Assembly (NCBI RefSeq): GCF_000220395.1
Contig: NW_004086293.1
Location: 1-64,000 of the forward strand
Direction: 5' to 3'
DNA: 64,000 nt
DNA from: Ichthyophthirius multifiliis
Lineage: Eukaryota > Ciliophora > Oligohymenophorea > Hymenostomatida
Below are positions 1 to 10,163 of the stretch, one piece after another (within the stretch, counting starts at the first letter, position 1; every line of letters starts with the position of its first letter). The position numbers were made by a program, and so were the translations under genes. Under the pieces are notes generated by a model. It was not told the origin of the DNA, did no database searches, and was given only the letters and a program-made list of their open reading frames with translations.

Positions 1-1413
1 TTTTATGTGTTTAAATATTATATACATTTTTAATGAATTGCTTAGAAATATTTATTTATACTATTTTAGATTAAAATCAAATAAACTATGATATTTTTTA
101 ATGGTAAACATAATATAATTCATATTTTCATTAGAAATTTATTTAATATAAAAATTATGTTTTATATTTAATAAATAAATAATTAAAATATTTCAAAATA
201 TATAAAATAATAATTATTATTATAATTAAATTCAATAAAGTAGCTAAACTTAAATATATTGTATTTATTTTTATTGATTAATTTTTTTATAAAATTTAAA
301 AAATTTAATATTTAGATAAACTAATTATCTATTAAAAATATATAAATCATTATAATCTATTTTTAATTATAGTTTTAAATATTTATTTAACAAAAAAATT
401 TATAAATAGTTTATATAATTTATAACATTAAATAATAATAATACTCCTAAATTTGAAATTACAATATACTAATTGTACTAATTATATTTAAAAAATGTAA
501 ATAAAAGTTGCCAATATTTTAAAAATATGATTAAATATAGTATTTACATAATTTATAAAATTTTATATCTAATAAATAACACCATAATTATGAAATTAAA
601 ATAAAATAATAGTTCTTATTTATTAAATATTTTTTATATATATTATTTATTATTTGTTTTAATTTTTAATAAGTTTATTTCAATTATTTTTTTTACTTTA
701 ACTTATTTGGAAAGTATATTCATGACGCATAATTAATTAAAATAATATTATTTATAACTTACTAGTTTTTTTAATTTAAATTTATTTGTTTAAAATTTAT
801 AAAACTTAAATCTAATATTTGATATACTAAATTATACGGCCATACTACTATTGGTCTAAGAATTATAATGGCGTAAATTTAAATAATTATTTTTTTAATT
901 TTATTTTTTTCTTTGCATAAAATAATAAAATTTTAGAGAATTTAATTTGATGTTGCTTTTTTAAAACTTTTTTAAAATAATAGTTAAATTTTTAATAAAT
1001 ATTTTTGAAACGGAGTAAAATTTTTAATTTTAGTAAAAAATAAAGATTTTTATATTTTTAAGAATAAATTTTTAAAAAATACATTTTTTTGTAAAATATT
1101 ATATTTCTTAATATAAAATTGTTGCATTTTTTTGTTTTCTTAAACAATATTTAAATAATAAACAAACAAAAAATTTTGATTTTATAATTATAAAATATTT
1201 GCTTTTAATATTTATGGTTGATTTTTTTATTTAATCAATTAAATTTATTAATATTAATTAAAAAAAAGAATATATTAAATATAATTATATAATATTATTT
1301 TTAATATAATAATCATTTTAATACTTAAACTATTTTTTAACTTTCAATAATTAAATAAAAAAGTTATCATTATATTTATAGAGATAATTTATTATCAGTT
1401 TTTTTTTTAAAAA
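1..1413. other. AT-rich intergenic DNA
   Basis: I see no convincing gene here. The stretch is almost pure A and T with many A- and T-runs and has no region where codon positions differ in G+C. A slightly GC-richer patch lies near 830-880 but I could not fit it to a tRNA or a known small RNA. It lies upstream of the MORN gene and presumably holds its promoter. Confidence 0.6.
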
Positions 1414-2585
1414 ATGTCTTTTTAGCCTTCAACTATAAAAAATAGTGCTTAATTATTAGAAATCTACAATAGTAAAAGAGAAGTAAATTAGGAATAATAC
1501 TAACAAATTTTAATAAGGTAATAAAATAATCCTATTTCATTGTTGAATTCTTAAAGAGAAAGTAATAATAATTAAAATTAAAATATTAAAAAAAATAATT
1601 ATGGTTAAGAATTTTCTTATAATTTTTTTGAAAATGATGAATTTTAGAAATAAAATTAGAATTCATTAAATTAATAATAAAGCCTTTAGAAGAGTAAAAA
1701 TAATCCTTAATTTTCGTAGTTATAATATGGTAGTAATTATCAATAGTAATAAATGAGTAGTATTTATAAAAGTGAATATTTAAATGAAAATTAGTAGTAT
1801 GATAGTAAAAATAGTATGAAAAATAAATATCCATATTAAACTAAAAAAGATGAAAATGTATTGTTTGGATAAAATAATAATCATTATATCTATAATGATG
1901 AGGCTGAAATAATTAAAAAAAGTCAAAAAGAATAAAAGCATTTAAACATTAGATTAACTGAAGATATTTCATTGTAAAAAGAAGTATTAGATTCTTAATT
2001 TGAAAGCAAACATTAATAAAGCAATAATTCAAATATTATAGAATAAAAAAAGCTTAATATGGAAAAAATAGAACTTTATAAGTAGAATTGTCTTAAAAAT
2101 CTTAATAATATCTGTTAAAACATTCAAGAATATCATTTCTAAAACGGAGAATTTTATGAAGGTGAAATTTTAAATTAAACTTTGAATGGATAAGGAGTTT
2201 TTAAGTAAAAATTAAAAAATATTTTTTAAATAAATTTTATTCTTTAAGATTTTAAAATGGAGATATATATGCAGGAGAATGGGTTGATAATAAATTTAAT
2301 GGATATGGTATTTATGCTTGTGATAATGGAGAAATTTACGAAGGTTATTTTATTAATAATTATAAAGAAGGACAAGGTCAATACACTTATTAAAATGGAA
2401 GTTATTATAAGGGCCTCTGGGAAAATAATCAAAAACATGGATAAGGATTATATTATAAAGCATCAAATGGATATTCTTATTAAGGATAATTTATTAATGG
2501 ATATTTAGAAGGTTTTGGAATAATTTAAAACAATCAAGGAGATATTATTCATAAAGGACTATTTAAAAAGGGTAAACCATAATGA
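1414..2585 (+). CDS. MORN-repeat protein
   Basis: With TAA/TAG read as Gln this gives a 375-residue protein from ATG 1414 to TGA 2583-2585. One 44-nt intron (2205-2248, GT...AG) joins two exons whose lengths sum to whole codons. The first two thirds is Asn/Gln-rich low-complexity sequence (about residues 1-230). The end holds about five MORN repeats, such as FYEGEILNQTLNGQGVF, YAGEWVDNKFNGYGIY and YYKGLWENNQKHGQGLYY, each with the usual Y.G.W..N...G.G pattern. MORN repeats bind membranes or proteins, and in protists they often sit at the cell cortex, basal bodies or cilia. No catalytic domain follows them, so this is probably a scaffold. A standard-code ORF at 2257-2508 is this exon read in another frame. 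Confidence 0.85.
2205..2248 (+). other. intron in MORN gene
   Basis: A 44-nt AT-only intron begins GTAAAAATT and ends TTTAAG. Removing it joins the Gly-rich first MORN unit to the second in frame. It is a good example of the short introns typical of this genome. Confidence 0.8.
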
Positions 2586-2823
2586 AAGCACGAATATTTT
2601 AAAAAAATAAATATATTTTTTGGCTATAAAAAAAATTATTTTATCATAAAATAGTATTAAAAGATAAATAAAAATTAAATATTAAATTATTGATTAATTT
2701 TAAAGTTATTATATTATTATTTTGTGTATTAATTCTATTTATATTTTATTTTTTCAAATGGTGTATAGTTTTTTATAATAAAAAAAATATATTATTTAAT
2801 ATATACATTAATACAATTTTAAT

Positions 2824-4606
2824 TCACATAAATAACTCATTTAGGTTAATTAAAATTTCATCTGTATGTCCTATTAATTATTTTATATTTCCTACTTCTA
2901 AGATAGGAGATTTGCTTATTTCGATTATCAAAGTATTGTTTTAAATAGCTTGATAAATTAAATTTTAAAAAAGCTCATCTTCTTATTCTTTTTTATTAAC
3001 ATTTATCAAGACTAAACAGTCTAAATCTATTATTTGAGCATTTAGACAATCAATATTATAAATTATTTCATTTCTTTATTCTTATTGAAATTTAAAATGA
3101 GGTCTTTTGAAAAATTTTAAAAATAATTTAAAAAAATATTAAAATATATATAGTAATATGAAATAATCATATTTTTTTTTAAATAAAAAACACAATAATT
3201 ATTAATTATTAAAATAAAAAATAATCATTTTTAATAAATTGCATTATTTATTTATATAACAAATGAATAAGATTTTACCTTAATTAATTTTTACAAATTT
3301 AACATTTTTTTTATTCAAATAAATTAAAATGATTATCAAATATAGGCTAAATATATTATGAGCATTAATCATTTTAACATCGTAAATAATTTATGTTTCC
3401 ATTAATTTAAAATAAATTAAATTTTCATTATATTTATTAAAATTTTTTTCTATTTCATAACTTTATTTTTCAATATTTAATTTCTTCTCTTCCTCCTCTT
3501 CTTCATTATAAATTTAAGTTTTACTCTATTCTAATTATTTATTTATTTCTTATATTTTATTTTATTGCTTTTCTAATTCAATTTTTAAATTATCATTTAT
3601 TTTTTAAGTTATTAAAGTTGTATTTGTATTTGAATTTATTAAATTTTGCATTAATACAGCAATTTGTTTTTCATTTAAATTATTATCATTTAATATTGCA
3701 TTTTATTTTTGAAATTAATATATTTTCCAAAACTAGCTTTAATTGTTTTCAAATAATTCTTTATTTAATAACTATTCATGATATTTTATTTCTGTTTATT
3801 CTTATCCTTTATTGGTTGGTATATTAATTTATAAATATTTAACTTAAAACTTATAACTAAAAAAAAAATACCTAAAATAATTACAACATCATTTTTATAT
3901 TTTAATTATTATAAGACGGATTCAACATCAGTTATTTCTGGTGAATAATTAAAATCTTCTTAATAACTAAAAAAAAATTATATTATAAATGGCCAAATAT
4001 ATTATTTATTTTACTATTCATCATTTGCAAATTTTTCAATTATTTTATTTTTAAACTAATCCATTTTATTTCCTAAATCTAAATAATTTTTAATGAAAAT
4101 AAGTTTTTATGTGAATTTAATTAAATATTTTAAATATATTACTTGAAGAAAAATTATCTATCTTATCTTTTGTTTCTTATATATCAATCATTGTCTTTGC
4201 AACTGATTCTAATGTTTTATTTACTGAGTCCATTGTCTTTTTTAAAAAAAATAAAATAAAATTTATTGGTATTTTTAAGTCAAATAAATTATAATTTATT
4301 TATTACTCTTTATATAGTTGATTATGTATCAGAAATTAGTTTTGTTACTCTTTCATTTTATTCTCTACTTTCATCTATAATTTAGGTTATAGATTTAACC
4401 TCCTAGTCAGGTGTGTTTTCTTTATCATTATTAATTTAATTTATTTATATTCCTTATTTTGATATCTCTTAATTAGGGATTTATTAATCTTAATTAGAGC
4501 AATACAAATTTACATCTATTGGCTTTAGAACATTAGTATTCTAATATGCGATTTGATCATTAATTATAGATTATTTTTAAGAATCTTAATATTCGTTATT
4601 TTGCAT
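2824..4606 (-). CDS. coiled-coil protein of unknown function
   Basis: The minus strand reads from ATG 4606 to TGA at 2826-2824 with several short introns. One is probably the 29-nt GT...AG segment just inside 3850-3885, and a longer one lies near 3090-3310. The N-terminal part is Asn/Gln/Asp-rich and polar. The middle is a predicted coiled coil (stretches such as KIELEKQQNKIQEINKQLEQ) with an acidic run of six Glu. The last exon is more globular (LDCLVLINVNKKEQ... and ISKSPILEV) and faintly recalls the end of a Rossmann-type fold, but I found no nucleotide-binding or catalytic motif, so I assign no function. It is convergent with the MORN gene, leaving under 250 bp between stops. Exon borders near 3100-3350 are uncertain. 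Confidence 0.6.
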
Positions 4607-5369
4607 TTACTTTTTTAAATTATATTTAATTTTATATTATAAATATATAATTTTTAGATATTTTAAAAATTATTTGTTATAACATTTTCTTATTGATATA
4701 GTAATTATTTTTTAACATATTTTAAAAGAAAATTTAATAATCTTAAAAATTTATAATACTAATACCAACTATTCTATATAACGATTTTATATTTTTAATG
4801 TTTTATTTTTTAATTTTTAAAAATTAAATAAGATTTTTTATTTATTTTAAATAAGGTTTTTTATATTTATTATTTTTAAGATTTATTTTTTATTTTTATG
4901 ATCAATGCATTTGTTTTAGTAATCTATACTTTTTGTAACATAAAATTAATATAATTATTTTTTGGTTATATAAAATGACTCTTTTAAATCATAATATTGC
5001 TATATTTCTTATAACTTTTAATTTTAAATATATTAAAACCCAACCTACTTTGATAAAAAGTTTTATTTAATTTTTATGTTTAAAGTATTAATTGATTCTA
5101 ATTAATCAACGATTAATGTTTTAATATATAATAATTATGTTATTAGTAAAATAATTAAATTTAAATTTAAAATTTTAATAATTTAATTATATTTCATTTA
5201 ACTATACTATAATTTTATTTTAAATAATTATTTTTATTATATATTACTTATTTTTAATTTTTTTATTAGCAATAAACAAATTTTTAATCAAAAATAAAAA
5301 ATATTTGAATTTTAATTTTTAAGTTTATAAAGATATATTTTTGATTAATATTATTTATAAAAAATTAAA
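4607..5369. other. divergent intergenic region
   Basis: About 760 bp of AT-rich DNA separates the start of the minus-strand coiled-coil gene from the start of the plus-strand importin gene, so it should carry both promoters. I see no recognisable element beyond A/T tracts. Confidence 0.5.
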
Positions 5370-7106
5370 ATGAACAATTTTTAACAAATAATTATAAAAA
5401 AAAAAGAAAAGTTTAGAATCGAAATAAGAAAAAAATCAAATTAAAAAATAATTTCAAGCAATAGAGGTAAGTTTTAACAATAAAGTAATATTTAATAACC
5501 ATTAAAAAAAATTACTACTTTGATTCATGAACTAAATTAATAATTGATAAATATATAATATAATATGGATGAAATATAATAAACTATATATTAAATAAGA
5601 TTATTATTGACATTAAGTTGTAATTAGCCTAATATTGATAGTAATGTATAGGCATTATATGAAAATAAAACCTTTTTTGAAATAAAATTATTTTTGGATT
5701 AAAAATATGATGAATATTTTGAATTGTAAAGGGATATATTATGGATTTTTTAAGTTTTTTTATTTTAAGGAAAGACAAAATATATAAGATATTTTTTAGA
5801 TAAAATAGAAATTGAGATAATATATAAAATGATAAAAAAAGATAACATTTAATTAGTTGAATTTTCAATTGAATGTATAAATTGTATTATAGATAATAGT
5901 AGTTTGTTTGGCATACATTTATTTCATAAAGGAATTTTGAATGAAATCAATTAATTAGTGGAATCTTTATTAAATTTTTAAAATATTAGTAATGAGCTAT
6001 TAGAGTAAATATTGATATTTATAGGTATTTTTATTGGAATCGAATAGATTTAGATAGAAGAAGTAAATAAAAAAAACATTATTGAATTCATATATAAAAT
6101 ATTATTTTTAAATTTTTAAAAATTTTTGTCTGCCCTAAAATAAAAATTATTTTTTAAAAAAATATAAATTACATAAAGCTCATGTTTCTCATACAAAAAT
6201 TGCCTTTAATTTATATAAAAATTAATGATTAAGATATTAGAGAAACATTTTTTAAATCTATTAAAAATATAGAAAATAGGTAAGATGATGAAATTGACAG
6301 TTTTTATTATAATAGTAATGGTATTTTTATAAAGCTAATTTAATTTTTGAAATAGAGTTTTAACATAAATTACGAATATTTAAAAAATCCTTTGAGTTGT
6401 TTATATGTAATAACAAGAAGTTATGATTGTATAGTTGAAGTAAAAATCATAAAAATATAAAACATTATATAATATAAAGGACTTAGTTAATTTCGATATA
6501 ATAAGTATATTAAGTTAATATGCAAAACATAGAGAACTTAAAATAAGAAAAATTATAACATTAATAATACAAAACTTATGTGCATCTGGAGAAACAGTAA
6601 TAGACTTTATGATTCAAGATAAAATTATTTTTGAAGATTTATTAAATTTAGCAAGTAACGAAGAAACATTTTAAAATGATTTCATTTTGAGAAAAGAAGC
6701 TATTCAAGCTTTTTATTATGTTTTTTGCTACATTAGTAAAGATTAGGTTTAAGAATTTTTAGACGATTTTCCTGTCTTAGATTTGTTTGTTTTTTATTTA
6801 AATAATTGTTATGATATTGAATTTAATTTAACTTTAGTTGAAGGATTGCTACATTTAATGAAATTCGGAAGCTTAATTTAATAATAGAAACATTATTGTC
6901 ATAATCCTTTCGCTAATCATTTTAATTAATTAGGAGGTAGAGAAAAATTATATTAATTAACTTTAAGTAAAAATCCTGAATTATAAAGTTAGGCAAGTTT
7001 ACTTTATTCAGAAACTTACTAAAGTGAAGCTATTTGGGAAGAAGACAAAGATGAACAAAATCAAGAAATTTTAAGCAAAGATGAAAATGAAAATAGTACT
7101 AAATGA
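5370..7106 (+). CDS. divergent importin alpha (karyopherin alpha)
   Basis: Three exons (5370-6062, 6179-6439, 6480-7106) sum to 527 codons, giving 526 residues, the normal length of importin alpha. The order also fits. A short basic N-terminus resembles an importin-beta-binding domain (FRIEIRKKSNQK, about residues 15-30). An ARM-repeat body follows (IYQIRLLLTLSCNQPNIDSN matches the first ARM pattern). The C-terminus has the diagnostic NHFNQLGGREKLYQL segment and an acidic tail. Importin alpha binds nuclear localisation signals and couples them to importin beta for passage through nuclear pores. Here most ARM tryptophans of the cargo groove are missing: canonical ACWAIS and ACWTISN positions read FFKSIKN and IITLIIQN. 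It may therefore carry a special cargo or serve one of the two ciliate nuclei. The family call is strong; the specialisation is inference. Confidence 0.85.
6063..6178 (+). other. intron 1 of importin alpha gene
   Basis: This 116-nt GT...AG intron joins the ARM segment ending IQIEE to LMFLIQKLPL in frame. It was placed by frame and by alignment to the usual importin alpha spacing. Confidence 0.6.
6440..6479 (+). other. intron 2 of importin alpha gene
   Basis: This 40-nt intron (GTAAAAATC...ATAAAG) restores the ARM reading VEDLVNFDIISILSQYAKH on splicing. Confidence 0.7.
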
Positions 7107-7599
7107 TTGACAAAAATGAAAAATTAATTTTTAATAATTAATATTATATTATTATCGTTTATAAGAAAAAAAATATAGTAGTATTTATTTATGTTTATAT
7201 ATTTTTTTCTCTCATATTTATTGTGTTTTTATATTCAATTTATTTACACAAACAATATTGCATGTCTGATAGGATTTATTTGGAAGTTCTTTTGGTTTTA
7301 AGAAGCTCTTTCGTTTAAATATTAGTTATTTAAATTATGATAGTATATTTTAATTAAGTATGTATTTATTTCAATTATTTTATTACCAAGTTCACAATTT
7401 AATTATTTTCTATATTTTTATTTATAAATTAAAAAAAAGAAAATACATAATCCTTTTTTAAAAAACTTATAGAATTTAAAACAATTAGTTTTTTATTTTT
7501 TAATTATAATAGAAATCGGATAATGATTTTATTCAAAAATAAATTAAGCTTTTTTATACTTTTTTATTTTAAAGCATTCAAGCTTTTATGTTAGTCTTT

Positions 7600-7700
7600 A
7601 TTTAATGATGTTCTGGAAAACGGAGAATTTCCGTAGAAAAATGGCAGTTTAGGTAGGCAGAGTCTGTAATTTATCTTAATTCCGTTCTGAAAGTTTTTGT
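7600..7700 (+). ncRNA. candidate small non-coding RNA (possibly box C/D-like)
   Basis: A roughly 100-nt island with far more G and C than its surroundings and no long frame. It contains AATGATGTT (near 7603-7611, close to a C box RUGAUGA) and CTGA (7687-7690, D box sequence), placed as in a box C/D snoRNA. Inside is a short perfect hairpin, ACGGA at 7620-7624 with TCCGT at 7630-7634. A CTTT / AAAG pair could close the ends, and a T-run follows about 20 nt later. The C box lacks its final A and I cannot test for a guide match to rRNA. The class is a guess; that the island is functional RNA is more likely than not. Confidence 0.4.
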
Positions 7701-8736
7701 ATAATTTTTTTTTTATAGATTTTCAAATATATTCTATAGCTTAAAAATTATTAGTATTAAGAAAACTGAAAAAATTAATTTCTCTAAATTATAGAGATTA
7801 AGATAATTTCTATTTAAAAAATTTTGTGTGTTAATATTTTTTTTAATTTATATGTAAATCTTTTTAAAAAACTAAAAAAGAATAAAGCGATAATATATAT
7901 TATATCTACTTTTTTTTTAATTGTATTTTTAAAAAAATATAATAAGAAAAATATGTGCAAATAATATATATATTATAATAAACATGTATTTATTTCTATT
8001 TTTATAAAATTACTTTATTTTATCATGATTTTAAAATAAAAATTTGTTATTTAATTTTCTCTAGAAAAATACTATAATAATTTACTATAATATTAATTAT
8101 TTAATTATCATGATATTTAAAAATTATATAAAAAAAAATTATTTTAAGATAATTATAGTATAATATATGTAAATTTTAATTTTTTTACTTATGAAAAATC
8201 AAGAATATTCTAAATTTTTATAAAAAATGCATATGCAGTTTCAATAAAAATAACCCCTTTATTTGTCTGTAAAATACCTTTTTACTTATTTGATGTGAGT
8301 TTATATTTATATAATATTATTATGTAAATTATTTGCTATCTTTTAACCATAATTTATATTATAATTATAAATTAATATTACAAAACTTTCTATTATTAAA
8401 TTAAAAAAGTAAAAAAATAATTTTTTAAAAAGTATTGTGAATTTATATATATAATATCACATTGTTAGAGAGTTTTTATGATAGCATACCACAAATATTA
8501 TAATTTTGTATTTATAATGGCATATAATTTTAAATTAATAACATTAAACTTTATTATTATTTATAAAAATTAAATTTATAGTATATTACTTTTTAAGATA
8601 TTTTTTTTTTCTGTATATTTTAAACAAAAAATATAATATAAAAAAATAAGAGGAGGAAAACCAATTGTTTCCTTTTTTTTTGATTGAATATTTTAAATTA
8701 AAAAAAATTAAGAAAAAATAAGAAAAAATAAATTAA

Positions 8737-8842
8737 AAAGATGCTAAATAGTAATATACTAATCATTCACCATCTTTAATTTCTAATCATTGCCTCTCGT
8801 CTATCCGGTTACCATTTTGTTTTGCACAAACCACAATTTTTT
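8737..8842. ncRNA. candidate structured non-coding RNA, strand unknown
   Basis: A second GC-richer island. The left part folds as a hairpin with stem AAAGATG (8737-8743) and CATCTTT (8771-8777) and an inner stem TAGT (8749-8752) with ACTA (8758-8761). The right part (about 8790-8835) is the most GC-rich sequence for kilobases and includes CTCTCGTCTATCCGGTTACC. On the plus strand it ends in ACCACAATTTTTT. A hairpin, a linker, a second part and ACA before the end would suit an H/ACA snoRNA, but the second hairpin is weak. I could not match it to U1-U6, SRP, RNase P or 5S RNA. Confidence 0.35.
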
Positions 8843-9614
8843 CAAAAAAAAAAAAATCAAATTTTCCTTTTTTATTAAGAAAAAAAAAATTAATTAACAA
8901 ATTTTTTTCTTTTAATTTTTATATATTTAATAAATTTTAAAATACACTTTAGATAAATATATATATAATATCAATGAGTTTTAATAATTAAAAAATATAT
9001 TTTTTTAAAATTTCTCTTATGAAGTTTGTTTTTATATTGTGTCGTATATCATAATCATATTTTACTATAATCACAAAACTTTAAATAAAAGATATTTTTG
9101 TTAATCTAATCTTAAAAAATTTGAATTTACCTAATGCATTTTTAGGTAATATAAATAATATTTATTTTTATTAGATATTTATTTTGTGTTTTCCTCTATT
9201 ATAAGTTATCATTTAGTTATAATATTTACATAATTATTATTTTTTAAAATTTAATTAAATTTTATCCTTATCATTTTAAATTCAAATTTTATAAATAGTA
9301 AAAAGATTTTTATTACTATATTTTCTTTTTATATTTTATAATTATAAAATAAATATATTGTTAATATTTTATATTTTAATTAAAAGCATTAAAATAGTAA
9401 ATCATCGATATCAACAAAAAAATCCATAAGTGATTATAATTAAATATTTGTAATTGTATTAAAATAATAAATTATTTATTTAAATAGTTTTTAATTTTTA
9501 TAAATAAAAAAATTAAATTAGTTTTTTTTTTTAATTGTTTCTCATTCATTATTATTATTTATTCTTGAAGAAATTTAATTTATTTATAATTTCTTACCTA
9601 TTTTAATTTTTTTC

Positions 9615-10163
9615 TCAGCTTCTCTTATTATTCACTTTTTACAGTAGTATGTATCTCATGTTAGGCAAATTATTGAAAGATATGCATCTTTTTAAAAAAA
9701 TGTTATATTTATTGTAAAATAAAATTAGATAAATTATATTACTCTAAAGGTAGAGTAATTTTTTTTTCTTATGTTTCAGGTCACTAAATTTAAATTATTC
9801 AGTCTTGATATATAAAATATAAAGTATTAGCATCCATTGTTTATTAGATAATTTATAAAAATCAAATACTTATTTTTTTCTTATATTATTTAATTTTATT
9901 TTTAATAAATTTAAATCTTATTTTTTTTCAATGTATTTGAGCACTTATTTCAGATAATTCTCCATAGCATGAAAAACATTCTAATTTAAAATATTTATAA
10001 ATATTAAGCGGTTATGCAAGCATTTTTTCGAATTAATAAATGATATTCAAATTGATATACTATCCAATAAAGGTTATAAATCCTTTTATAATTTAATGTT
10101 CTTCAGTTAAATCATTTTATTTTAAAAGTTTATATTCAGATTCAGATTCAGATTCAGAGTTGA
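9615..10163 (-). CDS. probable small gene, 5' end unresolved
   Basis: Minus-strand coding character begins at a Ser-Glu repeat (three to four copies of a GAATCT hexamer, about 10138-10163). It continues as EYKLLKQNDLTEEHQIIKG, then KLECFSCYGELSEI. A likely 28-nt intron (GTGCTC...AATAAG) leads into a second exon containing FDFYKLSNKQWMLILYIL and ending NNKRS at TGA 9617-9615. I recognise no family; the Cys-x-x-Cys pair is not enough for a zinc finger. No start codon joins the first exon in frame because two TGA codons lie just upstream, so a first exon must lie beyond 10163, or the gene is broken. Confidence 0.4.

Larger units (their letters stand above)
7107..9614. other. long intergenic region with two GC-richer islands
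   Basis: No protein gene is evident over 2.5 kb. The only stretches with clearly raised G+C are about 7600-7700 and 8737-8842, listed separately as candidate RNAs. A short hairpin, AGGAAA (8654-8659) with TTTCCT (8668-8673), runs straight into a T-run (8673-8681). That is the layout of an RNA polymerase III-type end, though no RNA upstream of it is obvious. The rest is A/T tracts. Confidence 0.5.

Noticed and set aside
830-880. GC-richer patch that might be a tRNA
   Set aside because: No acceptor stem, anticodon arm or T-loop could be formed.
2257-2508. 83-codon ORF in the MORN exon
   Set aside because: Off-frame reading of the MORN repeats, which read cleanly in the neighbouring frame.
2690-2944. 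84-codon hydrophobic plus-strand ORF
   Set aside because: It covers the spacer and the antisense of the last exon of the minus-strand coiled-coil gene; composition is that of translated AT-rich DNA.
3869-3883. Apparent 15-nt intron like those of Stentor
   Set aside because: A 29-nt GT...AG intron at the same donor is required for the downstream frame, so the 15-nt version is wrong.
5467-5485. Apparent 19-nt mini-intron in the importin gene
   Set aside because: Recounting showed the frame is continuous there; removing it would break the reading frame.
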